The notes: generated by a model from the letters alone, not told the origin. A DNA stretch of 48,511 nt from Myxococcota bacterium (GCA_028284955.1 JANQQS010000101.1:1-48511), one strand, 5' to 3'. Positions 33,603 to 42,415 are shown, counted from the stretch's first letter. Numbers and translations are program-made.

Positions 33603-35132
33603 TTGAGCACAGACGACACACGACGGAGCTTTCTGGCTACCCTCGGCAAGAGCGGAGTGCTCGGCGCGGGAGGAGCCTTCGGTGCCGCGATGAGCGTGTC
33701 CGGTGATGAAGCTAGCGCGCAGCCGCCGGGAGCTCGCGGGGCAGCCAACGTGCTCGCACCAGTGTTCAACGTCCGCAATTTTCGCAAACCGCAACACGCA
33801 GCAAACGCCGTGCCCGAAAGCGGAGGCACGCTGTATTTCCCGGCCGGAGTCTACGATCTTGGCGCAGGAACCATACGCGTGAAGTCCAAAACCCATGTGC
33901 TTGGCGCTGGTGCCGCGACCGTGTTGCGCCGAAGTGGTCATCAGACACAAGGATTGATCGACGCTCGCGGTGCCCGGTGCGTTCGCATCTCAAACCTTGC
34001 GTTCGAAATTGCGTACCGGGGCAACTACGTGACGGGCGTCAACCTGGTTGGGTCGGCTCATTGCCAAGTTGATTCGTGTACCTTTCGGCGTGTAGGTCCC
34101 CGACCAAAGTTTGGAGAAACGCTTCACGCCATTATGGCGCAAGGCGCGCGAAACATTCGAATCACGCGCAATCATGTTCGATGCATGCAAATCAAAGCGG
34201 GCGGAACCGGAGGCCACTCGAGCGCGGTGTGGATCACCGACAACTATTTCGAAGAACCGTTCAACTTTGCCATCAGCGCGGTGTGTGCGTCGGCAGACAA
34301 CGCGCTCTGCGACGTGGTCATTGCCAACAATGTCGTTCACAACCCAACCTCGCATGGCGGCATCTATTTCGGGGCAGATGGAGAAGGCGCGTCGATGGCG
34401 CGATGCCATCGCATCACGGTGCGTGGAAACACCATTGTTGGCAGCGCGCCTGCCAAACGAAGTCGCGCGCCAAAACGCATTCATTTCGGCATTCAGGGTT
34501 TCGTGGCGGGCGACTGCCAAGACTGGAACATCGTCGACAACGTCGTTGTGTTTGCGCCAGAGCATCAACCGACCCACGGCATCGAGATTAAGCAGACGCG
34601 GACAGCTGACGGCCATCTCAAGGGCTTGAGCATTCGCAACAATGCCGTACGTCACATCGACAAACACGGCATCGGAGTCTTCGCGAGTGTTCGGCAGTTC
34701 GATATCTCCTCCAACCAGGTCGAAGATACGCGAGGCATCGTGATCAATGCGGGACGCCGCGGGATTCACGAAGGCAGCGTGCGCGACAATATCGCCGAAG
34801 GAAAACACTTCGGTATCGTCGCGTGCACCTCGTTTGGATCGATTACCGACCTCCAAATTCGTCACAACATCTGCAAAAACCACCTTCACGCGGGCATCGT
34901 GCTTCATCGCACGGGTGGACACCGACTGGCTGCGGACGTCGTTGGCAACCGCTGCCACGACGACAGAAAAAACAAAACTCAGAAAGTAGGCATTCGCGAG
35001 CACGACACGTCCAAAGGCCGCGGCTCTTGGGACACCCGCTACATCGACAACGACGTGCGCGGCAACGCGCGATCCGGCTTCTCACGACTCAATTCAAAAG
35101 CATTCCGCCGCGACAACCGAACTGCTAGTTAA
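33603..35132 (+). CDS. Tat-exported parallel beta-helix protein
   Basis: A 509-residue protein from a TTG. Twin-arginine signal: DDTRRSFLATLGKSGVLG, then a hydrophobic stretch. From about residue 60 a pectate-lyase-3-like start (PESGGTLYFPAGVYDLG), then repeating short strands of the PbH1 type (NIRITRNHV, WNIVDNVVVF, FDISSNQVEDT, LQIRHNICKNH), which form a right-handed beta-helix. Probably a polysaccharide lyase, hydrolase or epimerase; the catalytic residues cannot be assigned. It forms a likely two-gene unit with the rhodanese lipoprotein. Confidence 0.85.
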   Translation: MSTDDTRRSFLATLGKSGVLGAGGAFGAAMSVSGDEASAQPPGARGAANVLAPVFNVRNFRKPQHAANAVPESGGTLYFPAGVYDLGAGTIRVKSKTHVLGAGAATVLRRSGHQTQGLIDARGARCVRISNLAFEIAYRGNYVTGVNLVGSAHCQVDSCTFRRVGPRPKFGETLHAIMAQGARNIRITRNHVRCMQIKAGGTGGHSSAVWITDNYFEEPFNFAISAVCASADNALCDVVIANNVVHNPTSHGGIYFGADGEGASMARCHRITVRGNTIVGSAPAKRSRAPKRIHFGIQGFVAGDCQDWNIVDNVVVFAPEHQPTHGIEIKQTRTADGHLKGLSIRNNAVRHIDKHGIGVFASVRQFDISSNQVEDTRGIVINAGRRGIHEGSVRDNIAEGKHFGIVACTSFGSITDLQIRHNICKNHLHAGIVLHRTGGHRLAADVVGNRCHDDRKNKTQKVGIREHDTSKGRGSWDTRYIDNDVRGNARSGFSRLNSKAFRRDNRTAS

Positions 35133-35213
35133 GGGTCTGGCACCCAGACCCTCTCGCTCGGGATACAATCCCGAGCGATTCACCCAAACTCCCCCGCCAG
35201 GACGCACGTTCTC
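35133..35213 (+). repeat. Structured repeat, type A, copy 3 (A3)
   Basis: Starts at the base after the TAA of the beta-helix gene. Stem GGGTCTGG-CAC-CCAGACCC (35133-35151). The second stem is TCGCTCGGGA-TACAA-TCCCGAGCGA (35154-35178), 10 perfect pairs. Compared with A1 and A2, the bases of this stem differ on both arms and still pair. Tail ends CCCCCGCCAGGA. Confidence 0.85.
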
Positions 35214-35235
35214 TGGTTACGTGGGGTTGAACTGC

Positions 35236-35349
35236 CGGGGCCCCGCCGCGAAGCGGTGGGGCGGCCGCGTGCGCGGCCGGCGGCGGGTGGGGGGACCCGT
35301 CGGGTCGTACCCGACGGGGGGAGGGGCTGCGGCCAGCCCCTCCAGAAAA
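35236..35349 (-). repeat. Structured repeat, type B, copy 4 (B4)
   Basis: Full type B copy in minus orientation: hairpin 1 GGGGCTG/CAGCCCC, hairpin 2 CCCGTCGGG-TACGA-CCCGACGGG (plus-strand 35296-35318), hairpin 3 CGGCCGC-GCAC-GCGGCCG and hairpin 4 CCCCACCGC-TTC-GCGGCGGGG. Hairpin 2 keeps 9 pairs with bases different from B1. Confidence 0.87.
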
Positions 35350-35352
35350 CTG

Positions 35353-35405
35353 ACGGGCCCCGCCGCTCCGCGGTGGGGCGGCCGCGAATGCGGCCGGATA
35401 CGGAC
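35353..35405 (-). repeat. Structured repeat, type B, partial copy 5 (B5)
   Basis: Only hairpins 3 and 4 are present (CGGCCGC-ATTC-GCGGCCG, then CCGC-GGA-GCGG). It is directly next to B4 and in the same orientation, about 60 bases past the stop of the DUF1592 gene. Confidence 0.75.
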
Positions 35406-35464
35406 CCGAGTCAGTCCTCCCAGCAACACAGTCAGAGCAGCTCGCTAGGACGTAGGAAACTCAA

Positions 35465-37126
35465 CTACTCGGAGGGAACGCGGGACTTGAAGCTCTCGTC
35501 GAGGGCGAGGGCCTGGAACAGTGCTCGGAGCGAGCCTCCTTGTTCCGCGTACGCGCCGTCGAGCGATTGGAGCAGCGAATCATCTCCAGCGGGAAGTTCT
35601 CGGCCTGTCGCGTATCGATAAAAGTTGCGCACCAAACATGGAGCCGCTCGCGCATCACCGCGGACGACTTTGGAAAGCGTACGCGGGCCATCGAACGCCG
35701 CGCCGTCGATTTCTCCGGTTGCATCGATGGGCGCTCCGTTGTCTTCGGTTTGCTCGAATCCCAGCGCGTCGAAGTATTCGAGCCCGAATCCGATCGGATC
35801 CATGAACTGATGGCACGCATTGCAGGCAGGCGCGGAGACATGCGCTTGCAGCTCGTCGCGCCGCGTATCGCCGGGCGACGCGGCGTCGCCCACGCTGTCT
35901 TGAACGTCGGGTGGAGGGTCGGAGATTTTGCTGCAGAGCAGGCGTTCCACCACGAACCGACCTCGAAGCGTGGGGGAGGTTTTTTCGGGCCCCGCCCATG
36001 ATGCCAAGAACGCCGGCTCGGTGAGCAAGCCGGTTCGGCGACTGTCGCTTGGCAACGAAATCTTGGCGAAGCCATCATCGGGAGACGAAACTTCGTATAA
36101 CTCCGCGAGACGCGCGTCGACGAACGCGAGGTTCGACTCGAGAATCGATAGAAAGTCTTGGTCTTCTCTCGCGATCTCTTCCGCCAAGAGAAAGACAGCC
36201 TCGTGCATGGAGTCGATCAACTTCGGGTTTGCGGAAGGAAATCGATCGGGATTCTTGTTGTAGCTTTCGACTTCGTCGAACATCATCAGATCCACCATGA
36301 ACGCTCGGACGGCGCGCATAAAGCGCGTCTCGTCGGCGAGCAATCGATCTACCTGACGGGCCAGTCCTTCCGGGGTAGTGAGTTCGTCGCGTTCCGCAGC
36401 GTCGAGCAGAGCCTCATCGGGGCTCGAATCCCACAGCAAGAACGAAAGTCGAGTCGCAAGCTCGTAGCTATCGAATATGCGTCGGTCGCCCACTGGGGTT
36501 CCCGATTCGACTCGATAGAGGAAAAACGGGGAAGCAAGCATGCCGGCCAACCCGAAACGGATTCCTTTCCAAAAACCATCGTAGTCCTCGGCGGCTCCTA
36601 TCGCTACTGCGACGTAGCGCGCGAGCTCGTCGTCGCTGAGCGGTCGCCGAAACACCCTTCGTCCGACACTGGACAGAACTTGTTCAGCACACGCGACGTC
36701 ATCAGGGCCGGTTGGCGAACAGTTCGCGTTGCTTCGCCAGGTGTCGCTATTGACGACACGACTGGCCACCAACTCCGCGGTTGTGGCGTAGCTTCGAAAG
36801 TCAGATTCGGCGATAGGAACCTGACGCGCTCCGATGCTATAGAACTCACCAATACGAAACTCTTCCGCGGCTTCGATCGGCACGCCGTCGAGCAAATCGG
36901 CCCCGAAGAGATCATGAAGCGTGTTGACGTATTCGGCTTGTGATAGCCGAATGATGCCGTTTTCCTCGGTGAGCGAGGCATCGGCAGATTCACCCGGGCG
37001 TTCGTCTGATTCGGATCCACTGCTCGGCCCCCCGAACGTTCCTTCACACCCCGGCATCGCCACAATTGCGCCCGCCACCAGCATGGCGCGCAATGCGTCT
37101 CGCGCGGCATCATGCAAGAAGGTCAT
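35465..37126 (-). CDS. DUF1592/DUF1588/DUF1585 lipoprotein
   Basis: About 553 residues from the ATG at 37126 (GAAGGATT upstream). Signal with lipobox VAMPGC. LSQAEYVNTLHDLFG opens the DUF1587/1595-like part; VGRRVFRRPLSDDEL and LASPFFLYRVESG belong to the DUF1592 block; NACHQFMDPIGFGLE gives a CxxCH motif (CNACH) of DUF1588; RNFYRYATGRELP is DUF1585. The CxxCH could bind heme c, although most family members are described only by the DUF set. It overlaps the DUF1552 gene by 17 bases; these two genes are usually paired in Planctomycetota and Myxococcota. Confidence 0.88.
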   Translation of the reverse strand: MTFLHDAARDALRAMLVAGAIVAMPGCEGTFGGPSSGSESDERPGESADASLTEENGIIRLSQAEYVNTLHDLFGADLLDGVPIEAAEEFRIGEFYSIGARQVPIAESDFRSYATTAELVASRVVNSDTWRSNANCSPTGPDDVACAEQVLSSVGRRVFRRPLSDDELARYVAVAIGAAEDYDGFWKGIRFGLAGMLASPFFLYRVESGTPVGDRRIFDSYELATRLSFLLWDSSPDEALLDAAERDELTTPEGLARQVDRLLADETRFMRAVRAFMVDLMMFDEVESYNKNPDRFPSANPKLIDSMHEAVFLLAEEIAREDQDFLSILESNLAFVDARLAELYEVSSPDDGFAKISLPSDSRRTGLLTEPAFLASWAGPEKTSPTLRGRFVVERLLCSKISDPPPDVQDSVGDAASPGDTRRDELQAHVSAPACNACHQFMDPIGFGLEYFDALGFEQTEDNGAPIDATGEIDGAAFDGPRTLSKVVRGDARAAPCLVRNFYRYATGRELPAGDDSLLQSLDGAYAEQGGSLRALFQALALDESFKSRVPSE

Positions 37127-38414
37127 CGATTGAATCCTTCGTGCGTGCGTCTTGTACGCCCCAGCTATCAATATCGGCACCGACCGCGCGCGCTACGGTC
37201 AAGCTTCCGCGCGATGTGGGGCCCGAGGCTTTGACGTGAACCCCGCCGCGAAGCGCGCCACCGGCTCGCCCTGCGATGATCATCGGATAGTTGGCAAAGT
37301 CGTGGCTCCAGCTGACTTCGGTCAGAATTAAGATGCCGGTATTGTCGAGCAGTGTGCCCCCGCCTTCGGGAATCTCCGCGAACGCGTCGAGAAAACCCGC
37401 GATGCGGCCCATCAGTGCAGGCACGGATTCGTTTTTCAGCTCAGGGTGCTGCTGTTTGGGCTTTCCGTTTACGGTATGGGCGCGATGCCCGAGATTGTGG
37501 TGGTTGGTGGTGAGCCCTCCTTTCCACTTCGTATTGGAGTTCGCGCCGCTGAGGCAATAGGTAAACACTTGGGTTCGTCCGCAAGCCAGCGCAGTGGCCA
37601 TGAGTTTGCCAAACAGGCGATGTTTTTCTGAGTCCGTGAACTCGGTTTGCGCGTTGTCGATGAGGTTGTTCGTATCCGCGCAGGTCGTGTTCGGTGCCTG
37701 AACGTCGCGCTGAAGTTCGCTTACGCCCTGCAGATATTGATCGAGGCGCAGTTGATCGGATGCGCCGAGCTGCCGCTTTAGCGAGGAGAGGTCTTCGCGA
37801 ACCGCGTCCAAATACGCGACCCGAGCGGGGGCGGCGAGCATGGCTTCGTCGTCCGAGCTTCCGGCGAACCCCGCAAATAGCTCGTTGAACAACTTTCGAG
37901 GGTTTTCGTGCGTCGGCAGCGGGGCGCTTTTGCCTCGGAACCCGAGCGGGCGAACGCTCCGCAGCCCGGCGTGCACCGACCGAAGCGCGCTGGGCGGCAC
38001 GCCGATGGAATCGGTGACAATTTGATCCATCGAAGGGGCGGCAGGTTTCCTCCCCTCAGGAGGATGCGCCGTAAGCACCGATGCCTCTCCCATGGGATGG
38101 CGATTGAGTCCGGCGTCGTTGTACGTGGCGATGTTCAAACCCGAAACCATGGATATGTTGTCGCGATGTCGCTCGAGCGGCGCGAATGGCTCGGGCAAGA
38201 CGAGCGTCCCAGTGTCCGAGGGCTGCCAGTTCTTGTGGAGCCCGGTTCCGTAGAAGATGACGCCGAAGCGAGGTTGTAGCGGACTGCCGTCGGCGTAGGC
38301 GTCGCCGTGGCCATTGAGCATGATATCGAGCACGGGTAGGCCGAGCGCGACAGTGGCTCCTCCCGCGAGCGTACCGCGAAGAAACCGACGGCGTTCCATG
38401 CGGAATCGAGACAT
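37110..38414 (-). CDS. Tat-exported DUF1552 protein
   Basis: About 434 residues from the ATG at 38414, with GGAAAGG upstream. Twin-arginine signal ERRRFLRGTLAGG, then GLPVLDIML. FGVIFYGTGLHKNWQPSDTGTL and the histidine-rich HHNLGHRAHTVNGK are DUF1552 hallmarks; the later EVSWSHDFANYPMIIAG is typical too. The fold is related to the DUF1501/sulfatase-like group. It is the first gene of a two-gene operon with the DUF1592 lipoprotein. The pair is probably an exported redox or carbohydrate-related system; no substrate is known. Confidence 0.9.
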   Translation of the reverse strand: MSRFRMERRRFLRGTLAGGATVALGLPVLDIMLNGHGDAYADGSPLQPRFGVIFYGTGLHKNWQPSDTGTLVLPEPFAPLERHRDNISMVSGLNIATYNDAGLNRHPMGEASVLTAHPPEGRKPAAPSMDQIVTDSIGVPPSALRSVHAGLRSVRPLGFRGKSAPLPTHENPRKLFNELFAGFAGSSDDEAMLAAPARVAYLDAVREDLSSLKRQLGASDQLRLDQYLQGVSELQRDVQAPNTTCADTNNLIDNAQTEFTDSEKHRLFGKLMATALACGRTQVFTYCLSGANSNTKWKGGLTTNHHNLGHRAHTVNGKPKQQHPELKNESVPALMGRIAGFLDAFAEIPEGGGTLLDNTGILILTEVSWSHDFANYPMIIAGRAGGALRGGVHVKASGPTSRGSLTVARAVGADIDSWGVQDARTKDSIDDLLA

Positions 38415-38749
38415 CAGACCTTTCCAACAACAGGCCGCGACCGCCAATATGTTCAGGCGCAAAAAGCCGTCGCGCCTACAGCCGCATCGAACCTACCGCG
38501 AGCGGGTTAAGGCAGGTGCAAAAAAAGTACCGCGAATCAGCTCGTTGTCGATTTAGAAAACACGAGTAATTACAGGGCCATTGCTGGGCGATGCGACGTT
38601 CGAACTGCCGAACAGAGTCCTCGTTCTAGGGATTACCCTGTAGGGTGAACCCCATGCCTTGGCTTGCCGGCACCTCCTCGCCTGAAGATACTGGCCCCCT
38701 CGCCTGAAGATGCTGGCTCGGAAGACGCTGGCCCGAGGACGCTGGCTTT
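38415..38749. other. Intergenic region between DUF1552 operon and aspS
   Basis: 335 bases with no gene. It should hold the promoter of the DUF1552 operon (minus strand) and the 3' region of aspS. ACCCT-GT-AGGGT near 38630 is a small palindrome. At 38680-38745 imperfect repeats of CGCCTGAAGAT-CTGGC follow one another. Confidence 0.5.
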
Positions 38750-40600
38750 CTAGCTTTCGACCGTGCGCAGCTTGAGCTCCATCAGCTGCTCTACGCTCGC
38801 CGGGCTTGGCGCGCCCGTCATGGCATCGTTGGCCCGCTGGGTCTTGGGAAACGCGATGACGTCGCGAATCGAATCCGCGCCCGCAGCGAGCATGGCGATC
38901 CGGTCCATGCCGAGCGCGATGCCTCCGTGGGGCGGCGCTCCGTAGGTCAGCGCATCGAGCAAGAACCCAAACTTGTCGCGTGCCTCAGTTTCATCAAGGC
39001 CAATCGCGGCGAACACTTTTTGCTGAACCACCGGGTCGTGAAGGCGAATCGAGCCGCCTGCAATTTCGAACCCGTTGAGCACGAGGTCGTATCGGTAGCA
39101 GTTGACCTTGCCGGGGTCGGTGTCGAGCAGTGCCACGTCCTCATCGTGAGGCCGCGTGAACACGTGATGCGCTGCGGTCCATTGGCCGCTCTGCTCATCG
39201 CGCTCAAAGAGCGGCGGGTTCACCACCCACAAAAACCGCCATGCGTTTTCTGGAGAGTCGTCGATCAGACCGAGCTTCTTTCCCAAATGAAGGCGCAGAT
39301 TGGCCATCACGGTCTGCACCTTCGCTTCCGCCCCAAACTGAAACAGGATCATGTCGCCCGGCTGGGCGCCGGTTGCCTGGTTGACGGCAGCGCGAAAATC
39401 GTCGGTTACGTTCTTCGCGAGTGGGCTCTGAACCCATGCTCCATCGTCTCCCAGCTTGGCGCGAGCGAGGCCTGCGGCACCCATTTGGCGCACAAACTTT
39501 TCGAGCTTATCCACATCGGAGCGGGAGAACGAAGCGCTCGCCGGAACCACCAGTGCTTTGACAATTTCTTCGGGGAGGTCGCGACGAAACGTCCCGTTTT
39601 TGAACTTCTCGGCGAGCGGCTGAAGCATCGGAATGCCTCCCCCACTGTGCTCGATCACCAAATCGGTTAGCTCGATATGCTCCAGACCAAAACGAACGTC
39701 GGGCTTGTCGTTCCCGAACCGGCGCATGCTTTCCTCGTACGAGAGGCGAGGAAACGTCCCATCCGGATAGAGGGTTTTGAGGTCGACGCCGAGCGCGTCG
39801 TTCCACAGTCGAAATACGAGCCCTTCAAGCATCGCAAAGAGGTCGTCTTGATTGATAAACGACATCTCGATATCGATCTGTGTGAACTCAGGCTGCCGGT
39901 CGATGCGCTGGTCTTCGTCGCGAAAGCAGCGAGTGATTTGAAAGTATTTATCAAACCCCGCGCACATGAGCAGCTGCTTATAGAGCTGAGGGCTCTCCGC
40001 TAGCGCGTAAAAGCTCCCCGAATAAAACCGCGAGGGTACGAGAAAATTGCGCGCGCCGCCCGGCGTGTAGCGAACGAGATAAGGGGTCTCCACCTCCGTG
40101 AACCCACGCTCGGTGAGATGCGCGCGGGTCGCGTGGCCGAGTCGGCTGCGCATGAGAATATTTTTCTGCAGCTCGGGGCGACGCAAATCCAGGTATCGAT
40201 ACTGCAGTCGCTTCTCTTCGTGCGTGTCGATGCCGTCTTCGATTTCGAAGGGCGGGGTCATCGCCTTGTTGAACACCGTGGCTTCGAGGCCCACCACTTC
40301 GATCTCGCCCGTCGCGAGATTTGCGTTACGCATCTCGCCACGGTCCCGCACCTTCCCGCGCACGCCGAGCACCCATTCGCTCCTCGCCTGGTCGGCCAGC
40401 GCAAACGCTTCCTCATTCTCGCTCGGATCGAACACCACCTGAGTAAGTCCCTCGCGGTCGCGAAGATCGATGAAGATGCAACCGCCGTGGTCGCGCCGAT
40501 TGTTCACCCACCCAAAAAGCACCACCTCGCCGCCCGCATCGGCAAGACGCAGCGCCCCACAAGAATGCGTCCGTTTTAGCTCATCGATGAATCGCGCCAT
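38750..40600 (-). CDS. aspS: Aspartyl-tRNA synthetase
   Basis: 616 residues, the bacterial type with GAD insertion. OB-fold anticodon domain with GWVNNRRDHGGCIFIDLRDREG; motif 2 FRDEDQRIDRQPEFTQIDIE; motif 3 GIALGMDRIAML near the C-terminus. H38 aligns with E. coli L30, the position where non-discriminating AspRS carry His. That suggests this enzyme also charges tRNA-Asn, with GatCAB making Asn-tRNA; gatCAB is not in the window. CAGGGA lies upstream of the ATG. Confidence 0.96.
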   Translation of the reverse strand: MARFIDELKRTHSCGALRLADAGGEVVLFGWVNNRRDHGGCIFIDLRDREGLTQVVFDPSENEEAFALADQARSEWVLGVRGKVRDRGEMRNANLATGEIEVVGLEATVFNKAMTPPFEIEDGIDTHEEKRLQYRYLDLRRPELQKNILMRSRLGHATRAHLTERGFTEVETPYLVRYTPGGARNFLVPSRFYSGSFYALAESPQLYKQLLMCAGFDKYFQITRCFRDEDQRIDRQPEFTQIDIEMSFINQDDLFAMLEGLVFRLWNDALGVDLKTLYPDGTFPRLSYEESMRRFGNDKPDVRFGLEHIELTDLVIEHSGGGIPMLQPLAEKFKNGTFRRDLPEEIVKALVVPASASFSRSDVDKLEKFVRQMGAAGLARAKLGDDGAWVQSPLAKNVTDDFRAAVNQATGAQPGDMILFQFGAEAKVQTVMANLRLHLGKKLGLIDDSPENAWRFLWVVNPPLFERDEQSGQWTAAHHVFTRPHDEDVALLDTDPGKVNCYRYDLVLNGFEIAGGSIRLHDPVVQQKVFAAIGLDETEARDKFGFLLDALTYGAPPHGGIALGMDRIAMLAAGADSIRDVIAFPKTQRANDAMTGAPSPASVEQLMELKLRTVES

Positions 40601-40729
40601 CCGAATCCCTGCCGTCGTTCTCTAGCTATCGTTCTCTCGGCGCCCGCGCGCCCAGAAGGCGTCGGTCGTAGCTTAAGATCGCGGTCCCGTCATGCAGACG
40701 CGTTTGTGGTCTTGGGTTTCGGGCAGAAG

Positions 40730-42415
40730 CTACCGGCCGAGACAGAAACTTCCCGGTCGTCCTGAGGTGACCAGAAAAACGCCGAACTGGGGAAAGGTTG
40801 TCGGCTTGATGATGTCGGGATGCGCGGTGGTGGAGGCGTCGTATCCGATGGGCTCACGCGTGGTCCATCCGCTCATGGGCACAAAGAGAGCCTGGCTCGG
40901 CTGGTATGTGCCGACCACGGGTTCGTCGCCGCAGAGGTTTTGAACGTTCCGAATCTCGTAGGGTTCGCCCTCTGAAAACCCGAGCGAGGATAGGTCGAGC
41001 TCGACGCGCGGATCGCGCTTCCAGTTGTACACCACCACGAGCCCTCGGCGATTCTCGTGGGCGCTCGGTCGGTATCGTACGACGTTGTCGGAAGGCGTCG
41101 CGTTGCCGCCGAGGTAGATCGTTTCGGTGCCCCCCGCGGCGGGCGCTCGGTCCGGCTTCAGCTCGCGAAACCCTGGCGCTCCCGTCCACGGGTAGCGCGC
41201 GGCGATCCCCGCCTGGTCCATCACTCGAAACGGCATTGCATGCGACCCGCCCCACCAATAGCGATTGTCGCCCCAGTCGCTTCCCCGTGGCGACGCAGCG
41301 AGGCTTTCCTCGCTGTATTCGAGAAAAATATTTCCGCCGCTCGCTACATGCACCTCGTTTTGTTGAAACACCTGCATGCCGCCCCAGTTCCATATTCGCA
41401 TGGCGTTGCCTTCGCGAATCGCCACCACGTTGCGCTGTGCGGTCAGCGAACCGTTTGCGCGACCGACGTGGCCGAGCTGCAGCGCGCCGTACATCGCGTT
41501 GTCGCGGAAGCTCAGGTCGCTCGCGGGGCCAAGAACGCGAAGCGGCTGGCCAAGCGCCACGTTTCCATCGACTTCGGCGCGCCCCTCGAGCTCGTCCAGA
41601 TCCATACTGAACGCGAAGTTATTCCAAAGGACGTTATCCGCGATCACCACATCCGTTCCGCCGCCCCGAATGCCCCGCCCGTGGCCGTGGGCGGGGCCGT
41701 CCCAGCCGTTATTGAAGATGAGATTTCCATAGATCGTCGCGTTCGCGACCGCGGTTTCGCCAGCGTTGACAAGATGAATCCCGTAGGTGCCGGTGTCGTG
41801 CACAATATTGTGTATGGCGGAGACGCCGGTTCCTTCGATGATGAGGCCTTCGAGCCTCTGGATTCCTATGGGCGGCGGTTGATCTTGGTCGACCTCGCTT
41901 TGTCGCTCGGGATGCGAATTCATGATTTCTAAGTCGCGCACCACGACCCAATCCGCTGCGATCTTGACCGATCCATTGATCGCGACGTGGTCTCCTGCTG
42001 GCCGGATGGTGACAGGTGATCCGGGCTCGCCGCTTGTGCCGAACACAAATTGATCGCGACCGCCGGTTCCATATTCGCCCCCCAAGAGGCATACCGTGGC
42101 CCCCACCGCCACCGATTCCTTGGCCGCGAGCCGCGTCAGGTTCCAGGGGTCGGATTGCGTGCCCGAACCGTTCCCTTCGGGGGCGACGTAGTGGTCGCAA
42201 CCCGCGCGTCCAGAATCGCGAGAGCCTCCGTCAGGCGTGGTTGAGGCTCCATTCGAGTCTACCCCCGAGCGCGTCGTGGTGGAACCGTCCGCATCGAGGG
42301 TTGCATTCGAATCGTCGTTGGCTTTCGGGCGAGTGCAGCTCGCGAGAAGGCCCACGATTCCCAAATACCCGCCGAGCCTGAGATATCGACCCACCCATCC
42401 GGTGCGCAAACCCAT
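40730..42415 (-). CDS. Beta-helix lipoprotein
   Basis: A 561-residue protein with an exceptional ribosome site (AGGAGGTG, 5 bases before ATG). Signal GYLGIVGLLASC, an Asp/Ser/Thr-rich linker, then a right-handed beta-helix from about 75, with CDHYVAPEGNGSGTQSDPWNL as the usual start of such domains and repeats IIEGTGVSAIHNIVHDTGTYGIHL and VIADNVLWNNF. A C-terminal strand-rich domain (from about 450) contains VVYNWKRDP. Probably a surface polysaccharide-acting protein; catalytic residues not assigned. Confidence 0.85.
   Translation of the reverse strand: MGLRTGWVGRYLRLGGYLGIVGLLASCTRPKANDDSNATLDADGSTTTRSGVDSNGASTTPDGGSRDSGRAGCDHYVAPEGNGSGTQSDPWNLTRLAAKESVAVGATVCLLGGEYGTGGRDQFVFGTSGEPGSPVTIRPAGDHVAINGSVKIAADWVVVRDLEIMNSHPERQSEVDQDQPPPIGIQRLEGLIIEGTGVSAIHNIVHDTGTYGIHLVNAGETAVANATIYGNLIFNNGWDGPAHGHGRGIRGGGTDVVIADNVLWNNFAFSMDLDELEGRAEVDGNVALGQPLRVLGPASDLSFRDNAMYGALQLGHVGRANGSLTAQRNVVAIREGNAMRIWNWGGMQVFQQNEVHVASGGNIFLEYSEESLAASPRGSDWGDNRYWWGGSHAMPFRVMDQAGIAARYPWTGAPGFRELKPDRAPAAGGTETIYLGGNATPSDNVVRYRPSAHENRRGLVVVYNWKRDPRVELDLSSLGFSEGEPYEIRNVQNLCGDEPVVGTYQPSQALFVPMSGWTTREPIGYDASTTAHPDIIKPTTFPQFGVFLVTSGRPGSFCLGR

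Noticed and set aside
38620-38650. Homing-endonuclease-like sequence ATTACCCTGTAGGGTGA
   Set aside because: It matches only part of the I-SceI site and is better read as a small ACCCT-GT-AGGGT palindrome.
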